Assembly (NCBI GenBank): GCA_007129635.1
Contig: SKVE01000859.1
Location: forward strand, 1-8,201
Direction: 5' to 3'
DNA length: 8,201 nucleotides
DNA from: Planctomycetaceae bacterium
GTDB lineage: Bacteria; Planctomycetota; Planctomycetia; Pirellulales; Pirellulaceae
The position numbers and the translations under genes were made by a program. Shown here one piece after another: positions 1 to 5,621 of the stretch; position 1 is the first letter of the stretch; each line of letters starts with the position of its first letter. The notes under the pieces were generated by a model that saw only the letters and a list, made by a program, of their open reading frames with translations, was not told the DNA's origin and ran no database searches.

Positions 1-1010
1 TTCTGCCGCTGTTCCTCACGTTGTCGCTCGAGCAACGCACGAGGGCTGAGTACCAGGTTACGTCGCCGTTCATTCGCCTCGGTCACCACGCAATTTAATT
101 TCTTTTCGTGGTAGTCCGCAAAGTTCTCGACACGGAAAATTTCGATCTGGCTGGCCGGGATGAACCCTCGAATCCCTCCGACCATGCATTCCAGACCACC
201 TACGTTGGATCCGGTAATCCGCGCCTCGACCACCGCTCCTTCGACCAGATCGGTCCAGTCATGGACGTCGATCGCTCCGCCGGGCACCGTCAGTTCGTAC
301 AGCCCGTCCTCCGCCTGAAACCCGCGAATGACCACTTCCAGAACGCTGCCAATCGTCGGCGGTTCCTCAAACTGGCGTAACGATATCACCCCCTGGTTAC
401 GGCCATCGATCGAGCAGAAGACGTTGTCCCCGTGGATCTTGACCACCGTCGCCTGGTGCTTGGCATCCACTTCCAACGCTTCCGGGATGATCGGTGGCGT
501 TTCCCCCAGCAGTTCGTCCATCGATGCGCCGGCCAAAGCGGATTGGAAAGCGTCTTCCAGATCAGGCGTCAGCTTATCGCGGCGCGAGGGCGGCGGGACC
601 TTCGTCCAAGCGACCGCAGGCTCGATCGGCGTTTCCTTCGCTGTCTGCTCGCCCTCTTTCTTCCCGCGATTGTCGCGCCGCCGCCGATCTCCAGCGGCAC
701 GATTCTCTTGACCGCCGGGGCGCGGGGCGTGTTGCGGAGTTTCGCCAAGCGTGCGAGTGGTCGAGGAACGCGAGCCCACTTGGATCTTACGTTTTTCGAG
801 CCGACCGCTCAGCGGGCCGGAAGGCTCGGTTCCGCCCGGATCTGCCGCCGTCGATTCGCCGTCAGCAGCCGCAGACGCCGCCTGGTCGGTTTGCCCGGTT
901 TGGTCGGTCTGCTCGGCTGCCGGCGGGGGCGCCGGGGCCGGTGCCGCGGTTTTCTCTTCCACGGACGATTGGTGCGGATCGGTCGACTGCCGAGAGGGAT
1001 CGATTGTCAT
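1..1010 (-). CDS. S1 RNA-binding domain protein, ribosomal protein S1-like (N-terminal part)
   Basis: The reading frame is open for 336 codons and runs off the left edge, so the C-terminus is missing. Residues 1-170 look disordered: Ala/Pro/Gln/Thr-rich at first (PAPAPPP near 24-30), then strongly basic near 109-118 (RRRRDNRGKK). Two S1-type OB-fold repeats follow. Repeat 1 is about 180-243, with NVFCSIDGRNQGVIS at 196-210. Repeat 2 is about 255-325, with GGIRGFIPASQIE at 278-290 and LVLSPRALLERQREE after it, which closely resembles the second S1 repeat of bacterial bS1. S1 repeats bind single-stranded RNA; bS1 helps load mRNA on the 30S subunit. I infer an RNA-binding, translation-related role, but cannot tell true bS1 from a paralogue without the C-terminal repeats. 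The ATG at 1010 is preceded by AAGGA eight bases upstream, and the frame closes at a stop just beyond. It diverges from the gene at 1233. Confidence 0.88.
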   Translation of the reverse strand, partial: MTIDPSRQSTDPHQSSVEEKTAAPAPAPPPAAEQTDQTGQTDQAASAAADGESTAADPGGTEPSGPLSGRLEKRKIQVGSRSSTTRTLGETPQHAPRPGGQENRAAGDRRRRDNRGKKEGEQTAKETPIEPAVAWTKVPPPSRRDKLTPDLEDAFQSALAGASMDELLGETPPIIPEALEVDAKHQATVVKIHGDNVFCSIDGRNQGVISLRQFEEPPTIGSVLEVVIRGFQAEDGLYELTVPGGAIDVHDWTDLVEGAVVEARITGSNVGGLECMVGGIRGFIPASQIEIFRVENFADYHEKKLNCVVTEANERRRNLVLSPRALLERQREEQRQ

Positions 1011-1018
1011 GCCCCATT

Positions 1019-1023
1019 TCCTT
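1019..1023 (-). promoter_or_regulatory. Shine-Dalgarno site of the S1-protein gene
   Basis: On the minus strand the sequence reads AAGGA followed by eight bases and then the ATG at 1010. This supports that ATG over the out-of-frame ATG at 1017, which would put the start inside the spacer. Confidence 0.6.
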
Positions 1024-1032
1024 GCTCAACAT

Positions 1033-1144
1033 GCGGTATTCGGGTAATTCGCCGAAGCCGCTAGTGTATCAGACGAGCGTTTTTTCGGGTAGCGTCCCGA
1101 AGGTGGGAATCAAAGATCCCTTGGACAGGAAGGCCGCTTGGCCT
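1033..1144 (-). promoter_or_regulatory. Possible structured 5' leader of the S1-protein gene
   Basis: Four short inverted repeats lie in a row upstream of the S1-protein start. They are 1131-1144 (AGGCC, 4-nt loop, GGCCT), 1105-1120 (GGGATC/GATTCCC on the minus strand, one bulge), 1084-1101 (TTCGGG, 6-nt loop, CCCGAA) and 1033-1061 (GCGG/CCGC outside TTCGG/CCGAA with a small internal loop). The last ends ten bases before the Shine-Dalgarno site. CCCGAA occurs twice on the minus strand (1084-1089 and 1039-1044), so the TTCGGG arm at 1096-1101 could pair with either. No U-tract follows, so these do not look like terminators. E. coli rpsA is known to be autoregulated through a structured leader; a similar role here is inference. 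No clear -10/-35 pair was found, so the transcript start is unknown and some hairpins may lie outside the mRNA. Confidence 0.3.
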
Positions 1145-1232
1145 AAAGTAGTTCATATTTTAGGGAACGCGGGAAAAATAACTTCGGCAAACCCAGGACC
1201 ACCCGGAATTAACGTCTATCGAGGTCTTCAAT

Positions 1233-1814
1233 ATGGCTGTTTATCGACCTTTCGATCCGTCGGCTTACCCCCCGCCAGTGATGCGGTTGTTGAGCGGCGA
1301 CCGCTTGTGTGAGTTGGGGCCGGGAGCCCCACACCGGGAAGTGCGCGGCGAACTACAGGCACTAAGCATGGAAGCGATGTTTTCAGGCCAATCGATTGCC
1401 GATCGGAATGCGGCAGCGGCCTGCTTGTCGGGACTGTGGCTGCTGCACGACTTTTTGGACGAATCGCATACGATCAGCCAATCGATCGCCACGCCCACCG
1501 GAAGTTATTGGCATGGGATCATGCACCGACGCGAACCGGACGATTCGAATGCGAAGTACTGGTTTCGACGGGTGGGTGAGCATCCGGTGTTCGATGAACT
1601 GGGTCGAGTGGCGGCCGCCTTGACCGGCCCCCATGCGACCAGCGAAGCGGCTCGATCGCTGCAACTGGGCACCGATTGGGATCCATTTGCGTTCGTAGAT
1701 CTCTGTCAGTCGGTCGGAGCCGGGCGCTCGGAACTCGATCAGGTTTGCCGCGAGATCGCCCGAGCGGAATGGGAACTTTTGTTTGATTTCAGTTACCGCC
1801 GAGCCCTTGGTTGA
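1233..1814 (+). CDS. Uncharacterised conserved protein, likely planctomycete-specific, 193 aa
   Basis: I cannot assign a function. The product is a soluble 193-residue protein with no signal peptide or membrane segment. The middle is the most distinctive part: LLHDFLDESHTISQSI (70-85), YWHGIMHRREPD (92-103) and NAKYWFRRVGEHPVFDELG (106-124). Several His and acidic residues cluster there (H72, D73, D76, E77, H79, H94, H98, E101, D103, H117), which could suit a metal or catalytic site, but this is speculation. My impression that the family is common in planctomycetes comes from memory of similar sequences, not a search. The ATG at 1233 has GAGG at 1221-1224, eight bases upstream. The stop lies 50 nt before the ATG of the zinc-ribbon gene on the same strand, so the two are probably co-transcribed. 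It diverges from the S1-protein gene. Confidence 0.8.
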   Translation: MAVYRPFDPSAYPPPVMRLLSGDRLCELGPGAPHREVRGELQALSMEAMFSGQSIADRNAAAACLSGLWLLHDFLDESHTISQSIATPTGSYWHGIMHRREPDDSNAKYWFRRVGEHPVFDELGRVAAALTGPHATSEAARSLQLGTDWDPFAFVDLCQSVGAGRSELDQVCREIARAEWELLFDFSYRRALG

Positions 1815-1851
1815 ACGTCGGCGGGGTTTTGGTCGCGTTGTGGAATCGGTC

Positions 1852-1857
1852 GGGGAG
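1852..1857 (+). promoter_or_regulatory. Shine-Dalgarno site deciding the start of the zinc-ribbon gene
   Basis: GGGGAG lies seven bases before the ATG at 1865. An in-frame TTG at 1811 overlaps the stop of the preceding gene and would add 18 residues that do not look like part of the zinc ribbon. The ATG start puts the first CxxC at residues 6-9, as is usual for such ribbons. Confidence 0.6.
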
Positions 1858-1864
1858 TAATGTC

Positions 1865-2605
1865 ATGTTTCAGTTTCAATGTCCCCAGTGCTCGAACATC
1901 CTGCAAGCCGATCCGGCTCAAGCCGGGCAAACCAGCCAATGTCCGATCTGCCGGCTGCCTTTCATCATTCCGGCCCCTGTGACGCCCGTCGCGCCGGCGC
2001 CCACCCCGCTTGGCAATCGGTTACCGCCTCAACACGGACCTGCGACACCTGCCCCCGGTACACCGCCGTCGTGGCCGCCGGCTTCGAATCCGACTTGGCC
2101 TACAGGCGGGTCGGCCAGCCGATCGGGCGGGTCGGCCAACCGATCGGGCGCGGGTCCACCCGAGCCGAAACCAGGCAGACAAGCGGGGGGCACGCCCAGC
2201 GCGCCGATGACCGGTCCGACTGCCAATCATTCAGGCCCTCAATTCCCGCCGGTCGTCCAAACGTCTCGATCATCCGCACCCCGGTCCTCCGGTACGCCGA
2301 TGGCTCGGCGCCGTTCTGCCGTCGAGTTGAAGGATCCTGAGGTCCTGCATATCCCGTGTCCGCAGTGCAAGCAGCAACTGGAGACGCCAGTCGAGATGCT
2401 GGACCAGGAGGTCCTTTGTCCCTACTGCAAGGCTCAGTTCCAGCTTCGACGCACCGACAGCATCGAATACAAGCGCCGTCGCCAACAGGAGAAGGAGATT
2501 CGCGAGCGCAAGGCGGGCCGAGAATGGCTGAACTATGCCATCATCGCGGTGGTGCTGGTATTGGTGTTCCTGCTGTTTTTGATCTTTTCCAGCGGCGGTG
2601 GTTGA
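1865..2605 (+). CDS. Double zinc-ribbon protein with C-terminal membrane anchor, 246 aa
   Basis: Domains in order: a zinc ribbon at about 1-35 (C6, C9, C26, C29); a Pro/Ser/Gly-rich linker from about 36 to 155; a second zinc ribbon at about 160-195 (C165, C168, C185, C188); a charged, probably helical stretch at 200-220 (RRRQQEKEIRERK); and one hydrophobic segment at 224-241 followed by a short SSGGG tail. Both ribbons have the same C-x2-C-x16-C-x2-C spacing and resemble the short MJ0042-type zinc ribbons. There is no N-terminal signal peptide, so I infer a tail-anchored protein with the ribbons in the cytoplasm. The partner and role are unknown; such ribbons commonly mediate protein or nucleic-acid contacts. 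It follows the 1233-1814 gene by 50 nt and is convergent with the next gene. The linker contains a 21-bp tandem duplication. Confidence 0.85.
   Translation: MFQFQCPQCSNILQADPAQAGQTSQCPICRLPFIIPAPVTPVAPAPTPLGNRLPPQHGPATPAPGTPPSWPPASNPTWPTGGSASRSGGSANRSGAGPPEPKPGRQAGGTPSAPMTGPTANHSGPQFPPVVQTSRSSAPRSSGTPMARRRSAVELKDPEVLHIPCPQCKQQLETPVEMLDQEVLCPYCKAQFQLRRTDSIEYKRRRQQEKEIRERKAGREWLNYAIIAVVLVLVFLLFLIFSSGGG
2106..2147 (+). repeat. 21-bp tandem duplication in the linker of the zinc-ribbon protein
   Basis: Two adjacent 21-bp units, 2106-2126 and 2127-2147, differ at one base (g/a). Each encodes seven residues, giving GGSASRS then GGSANRS. The unit length preserves the frame. The repeat is confined to the disordered Pro/Ser/Gly linker, so it probably reflects slippage in low-complexity coding sequence. 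Confidence 0.85.
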
Positions 2606-2630
2606 TCCGTGCAGAACCATCGCGATCAAC
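2601..2630. terminator. Weak stem-loop between two convergent genes
   Basis: GTTGATC (2601-2607) is the perfect reverse complement of GATCAAC (2624-2630), with a 16-nt loop. The left arm includes the TGA stop of the zinc-ribbon gene. The 46-nt gap between the convergent stops is where a shared terminator would be expected. No T-tract follows on either strand and the stem is only 7 bp, so a factor-independent terminator is doubtful. Confidence 0.22.
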
Positions 2631-2651
2631 GAGAAGCGCTTGGCTGGACGC

Positions 2652-3488
2652 CTACTCACCAGGCTTCGATTGGCTGGCGTAGAATTGGGTGATGTCCAAA
2701 CCTTCGCGAGCCTCCTGTTCCAATATCTTGATGCGCACCTCCAGACGCTCCATGCGACGCAACAATTGGGGGATGATCTCCCGGGTTTCGTCGATTCGCT
2801 TCAATCGAGGCGCCATCGGGTATCCCAGATGACGCTGCAACGCGGCAAACAGATACATCGGATCTTTATCGCGGTTGGCCCAAGCGATCTTGCCCTCTTT
2901 GTCGCCGAACAGCACCGGCGCTTCGGGCTCGGGGGCGGGCATTCCAGGCCGGGTCTTACGGCGGAGGTATTCCCTGCTGCGCACGAAGATCATGTCTGCC
3001 AAGTCGATGATCCCGACCTGGCGACGCACCGTATAAATCCACTGTCGCCAATCATCGTTGTACATCGGGTCGCGGGCCATCGCATCCAACCCTCGATCAT
3101 AGCGCATGCGATTGCGAGCCAACGTTTCGAACTGATACAAGAACAGCCCCTCAGGCAAGGGGTTTTCGGATAAGTATTTTGCCTCGTGATGGAGGATGTC
3201 GATCGCGACCCGCGTGTCGAACCGGCCTCGGTCTTCCTCCGCGGCTTCGATCACGTACGCTTGATACGGGGTGAAGTAATGCGCCAGTTTTTTCATGGCA
3301 ACCGACATGGCTCCGCTGTGTCGGAGTTCGGTCAGCAGGTAGTCGATGGCCATGGGCAGCTTGGTGGTTGCCAAAATTTCGTGCCGCAACTGGCCCATCA
3401 GTTCCTGCAGCGGGAAATTCTCCGGAAGACGTTCGCCCACCATTCGGAAAAAATAGGCTTGTTCGACATATTCTTCTCGTTCCAGCAT
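2652..3488 (-). CDS. Uncharacterised conserved protein with C-terminal coiled coil, 278 aa
   Basis: I do not recognise a named family. The product is soluble, without signal peptide or membrane segment. Residues 1-130 are mostly helical-looking and Leu/Arg/Glu-rich, with the notable stretch KKLAHYFTPYQAYVIEAAEE (66-85) and a HHEAKYL segment at 100-106. The middle holds DDWRQWIYTVRRQVGIID (145-162). A Pro-rich spacer sits near 181-192, followed by NRDKDPMYLFAALQRHLGYP (205-224). Residues 228-262 have the heptad character of a coiled coil (LLRRMERLEVRIKILEQEA), suggesting oligomerisation. I recall similar proteins in planctomycetes but could not search. The ATG at 3488 has AAAGG about ten bases upstream, beyond a perfect GCACGTGC palindrome. 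It diverges from ribBA and converges on the zinc-ribbon gene with a 46-nt gap. Confidence 0.8.
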   Translation of the reverse strand: MLEREEYVEQAYFFRMVGERLPENFPLQELMGQLRHEILATTKLPMAIDYLLTELRHSGAMSVAMKKLAHYFTPYQAYVIEAAEEDRGRFDTRVAIDILHHEAKYLSENPLPEGLFLYQFETLARNRMRYDRGLDAMARDPMYNDDWRQWIYTVRRQVGIIDLADMIFVRSREYLRRKTRPGMPAPEPEAPVLFGDKEGKIAWANRDKDPMYLFAALQRHLGYPMAPRLKRIDETREIIPQLLRRMERLEVRIKILEQEAREGLDITQFYASQSKPGE

Positions 3489-3491
3489 TCA

Positions 3492-3516
3492 GCACGTGCC
3501 TTTCCCACCAAGTGGG
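3492..3516 (-). promoter_or_regulatory. Palindrome and hairpin around the ribosome binding site of the 2652-3488 gene
   Basis: Reading the minus strand towards the ATG at 3488, a hairpin CCCAC-TTG-GTGGG (3504-3516) is followed directly by AAAGG, the likely Shine-Dalgarno site, and then by the 8-bp palindrome GCACGTGC (3492-3499) in the spacer. The palindrome could be an operator half-site pair, or the hairpin could affect ribosome access. Both are short enough to be chance. Confidence 0.25.
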
Positions 3517-3575
3517 TAGTTCTGGCAAAAGAAACAATCGGGCCAACTCGTCCTAGCATCACGCCACGATTGCCA

Positions 3576-3581
3576 TATAAT
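3576..3581 (+). promoter_or_regulatory. Candidate -10 box of the ribBA promoter
   Basis: TATAAT at 3576-3581 matches the sigma-70 -10 consensus exactly. It is the most AT-rich spot in the ribBA/2652-3488 divergent region and would give a leader of roughly 30-35 nt before the ATG at 3622. No good -35 hexamer is seen 16-18 bp upstream (the best is near CTAGCA at 3553-3558), and the TG at 3571-3572 is two bases too far away for a classical extended -10. Confidence 0.4.
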
Positions 3582-3609
3582 ACAGGGCTGGGTTGGGTTG
3601 TCACATGGT

Positions 3610-3614
3610 GGAAG
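3610..3614 (+). promoter_or_regulatory. Shine-Dalgarno site deciding the ribBA start
   Basis: GGAAG ends seven bases before the ATG at 3622. The in-frame TTG at 3598 would add eight residues (MSHGGSGR) and has no comparable site, so the ATG is preferred. Confidence 0.55.
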
Positions 3615-3621
3615 CGGTAGA

Positions 3622-4854
3622 ATGAACAAGCGAACGGCAAATGGAGCGATCGAGTTTTCGTCGGTGCAATCGGCGGTCGAAGCGATTGCGCGGGGCGAAG
3701 TAGTGATCGTGGTCGACGCCGAAGACCGAGAAAACGAGGGCGATTTTATCTGTGCCGCCGAAAAGGCGACCACAGATCAGGTCAATTTCATCATCTCTGG
3801 GCGAGGCGAATTCTGCGTGGCCGTGTTGCCCGAGGTCTGCCATCGTCTGGATCTGCATCCGTTGGTCAGCGCCAATACGGCGCCGCTAAACACCAGCTTC
3901 ATGACACCGCTCGATCATGGCTCGGTCCGCACGGGGATCACGGCCGAAGAGCGAGCGATCACCGTTCGCAGGATGGTCGACCCGTCGACTCGAGCCGGCG
4001 ATTTCGTGCGCCCGGGACACGTGCACCCTCTGCTGGCCAAGGAGGGGGGCGTATTGCGGCGAGCCGGGCATACCGAGGCGGCGGTCGACCTGGCTCGCAT
4101 GGCCGGCTTGACTCCTGCAGGGGTGCTGTGCGAGATCCTGGACGACCGAGGTAACCGTGCATCGCGCGAAACACTCAGCGAACTGGCAAACCGCCACAAG
4201 CTGGAACTGATCTCGATCGAACAATTGATCGCTCATCGACGCTTGAACGAAAAACTGGTCACGCGTGGTGCCGAGGCCGATCTGCCCACCGCGTTCGGCC
4301 CTTTCCGCTTGATCGTCTACGAGGTGAGATACGAGATGGAGCAGCCCGTCGCGCTGGTCATGGGCCACCCCAACAAACTGGCCGCTCCGCTGGTCCGCAT
4401 CCATTCCAGTTGCTTTACGGGCGACCTGCTGCAGTCGTTGCGTTGCGACTGTGGCGATCAACTGCAAATGGCACTGGACATGATCAGCCGCGAAGGTGCC
4501 GGTGTCTTGGTCTACCTGCCGCAAGAAGGACGCGGGATCGGACTGTCCGAAAAGATCCGAGCGTACGCGCTGCAGGAACAAGGGTTGGATACCGTCGAAG
4601 CCAATTTGGCCTTGGGATTCCAGGCCGATATGCGGGATTACGGGATCGGTATCCAAATCCTCAAGGATCTGGGGTTAGAGCGAGTCCGTTTGTTGACGAA
4701 CAATCCCAAGAAGACCGACGCCTTCATCTACGGCGGGTTCGATCTGGAAGTGATCGACCAGGTCCCGATCTGTCCGCCCGCCAACGAACACAATATGGCC
4801 TACCTAAAGACCAAACGAGATAAAATGGGCCACCTGCTGCCCCGCGATCTCTGA
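3622..4854 (+). CDS. ribBA: Bifunctional riboflavin synthesis enzyme RibBA (DHBP synthase / GTP cyclohydrolase II)
   Basis: This cytoplasmic enzyme makes both riboflavin precursors. The N-terminal half (about 11-208) converts ribulose 5-phosphate to 3,4-dihydroxy-2-butanone 4-phosphate plus formate. The C-terminal half (about 209-405) opens GTP to the diaminopyrimidine with release of formate and pyrophosphate. RibB signatures are DAEDRENEGDF (32-42), RPGHVHPL (130-137) and RRAGHTEAAVDL (146-157). RibA signatures are the zinc ligands C264, C275 and C277 in CFTGDLLQSLRCDCGDQL, QEGRGIGL (301-308), KIRAYAL with Y315, and ADMRDYGIG with the expected base D336 and R338. At 410 residues it has the normal length for the fusion. 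Two changes from the usual RibA motifs stand out: S263 where Glu precedes the first zinc Cys, and P300 where Arg usually precedes QEGR. It stands alone, without other rib genes in view, and no FMN riboswitch is seen in the short leader. Confidence 0.96.
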   Translation: MNKRTANGAIEFSSVQSAVEAIARGEVVIVVDAEDRENEGDFICAAEKATTDQVNFIISGRGEFCVAVLPEVCHRLDLHPLVSANTAPLNTSFMTPLDHGSVRTGITAEERAITVRRMVDPSTRAGDFVRPGHVHPLLAKEGGVLRRAGHTEAAVDLARMAGLTPAGVLCEILDDRGNRASRETLSELANRHKLELISIEQLIAHRRLNEKLVTRGAEADLPTAFGPFRLIVYEVRYEMEQPVALVMGHPNKLAAPLVRIHSSCFTGDLLQSLRCDCGDQLQMALDMISREGAGVLVYLPQEGRGIGLSEKIRAYALQEQGLDTVEANLALGFQADMRDYGIGIQILKDLGLERVRLLTNNPKKTDAFIYGGFDLEVIDQVPICPPANEHNMAYLKTKRDKMGHLLPRDL

Positions 4855-4916
4855 GGATGGCTGCGTCACCTGCCACCAGCCAGTCTCGAAATAAGCACCC
4901 GGCCAGGAGTCCTCAG
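4851..4916. terminator. Inverted repeats at the ribBA / phosphatase convergent junction
   Basis: CTGAGGA (4851-4857, overlapping the ribBA stop) is the reverse complement of TCCTCAG (4910-4916). Inside it, TGGCTG (4858-4863) pairs with CAGCCA (4877-4882) across a 13-nt loop. There is no T-tract. The position suggests transcription ends here from both sides, but the structure is weak. Confidence 0.18.
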
Positions 4917-4922
4917 TCGGCT

Positions 4923-5621
4923 TCAGCTTATCTCGGTCAAACGGTCCAGCAAGGCGATCAATTCCGCAGGCTGGTGGATCAGGTGTCGAGCGCCGTTACG
5001 GATCAATTCATCCGCCGTTCGAAATCCCCAGGTGGCGCCGATCGGCAGAACGCCGGCGGCGGTGGCGGTCTGCATATCGATGTCCGAATCGCCCAGGTAC
5101 AGGCATTGTTGCGGGGGGATCTGCCAAAGGTCCAGGATCTCCAGGACGCCCGCCGGATCCGGCTTGCGCGGAATGCCCTCGCGCTGGCCCAGCACCGGGT
5201 CCAGCGGCCAAGCGGCCAAGTAGTACTCGACACACCGCTTCGTAAAGCCGTCCGGCTTGTTCGACAGCACGGCCATCTTCAGATTGCGTCGTCGCACCTG
5301 GTCCAGCATTTCGGCGACGCCGTCGTAGGATCGCGTCGCAACGTTCCAGTGGCGGGCATATTCGACCTGAAACCGCTCGGCACAGCGAGTCACCGTGGCT
5401 TCGTCCGCTGCGCCCTCCGGCAAAGCACGTCCGAACAGCACCCGGACTCCCGACCCGACGAACTGGCGATAATCATCGAGACAGTGCTGCGGATACCCCA
5501 GCGCATCGAGTACCCGGTTGGCGGCATCGCCAATGTCGGTCAACGTATCCAACAACGTGCCGTCCAAGTCGAAGATCACTGCAGAACAAGCCACTGTCCG
5601 TCCGCCCTTATTCCGGTCCAT
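4923..5621 (-). CDS. HAD-superfamily phosphatase, phosphoglycolate phosphatase-like
   Basis: A 232-residue cytoplasmic HAD hydrolase of the Gph/PGMB type (subfamily IA). All four motifs are present: motif I FDLDGTLLD with nucleophile D18 and acid/base D20; motif II VLSNK with S120; motif III RKPDP with K153; and motif IV YLGDSDIDM with D178 and the following acidic residues. A helical cap lies between motifs I and II (about 25-100). The family hydrolyses small phosphate esters such as 2-phosphoglycolate, or acts as a sugar phosphomutase; the substrate cannot be read from sequence. The ATG at 5621 lies inside the end of the preceding gene (14-nt overlap) and has GGGAG ten bases upstream. A GTG at 5594, after that gene's stop, would give a start nine residues shorter that fits the family equally well. 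The arrangement suggests translational coupling to the oxidoreductase. Confidence 0.9.
   Translation of the reverse strand: MDRNKGGRTVACSAVIFDLDGTLLDTLTDIGDAANRVLDALGYPQHCLDDYRQFVGSGVRVLFGRALPEGAADEATVTRCAERFQVEYARHWNVATRSYDGVAEMLDQVRRRNLKMAVLSNKPDGFTKRCVEYYLAAWPLDPVLGQREGIPRKPDPAGVLEILDLWQIPPQQCLYLGDSDIDMQTATAAGVLPIGATWGFRTADELIRNGARHLIHQPAELIALLDRLTEIS

Noticed and set aside
1084..1101. Intrinsic terminator at the TTCGGG/CCCGAA hairpin
   Set aside because: The T-run lies before the hairpin on the plus strand and becomes an A-run after it on the minus strand, so it is on the wrong side for termination in either direction.
1121..1149. TTGGAC-17 bp-TAAAGT as a promoter for the 1233-1814 gene
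   Set aside because: The spacing is right but the -35 matches consensus at only three positions and the -10 at four, and a hairpin covers the spacer; too weak to annotate.
432..1312. Long plus-strand open frames opposite the S1-protein gene
   Set aside because: They are Arg/Pro/Ser-rich with no domain. The minus-strand frame encodes recognisable S1 repeats, so these are antisense shadows caused by high GC.
1811..1864. TTG start for the zinc-ribbon gene overlapping the previous stop
   Set aside because: It adds 18 residues unlike the family, while the ATG at 1865 has a well-placed GGGGAG.
3489..3621. FMN riboswitch ahead of ribBA
   Set aside because: The region is too short and lacks the conserved segments of that riboswitch.
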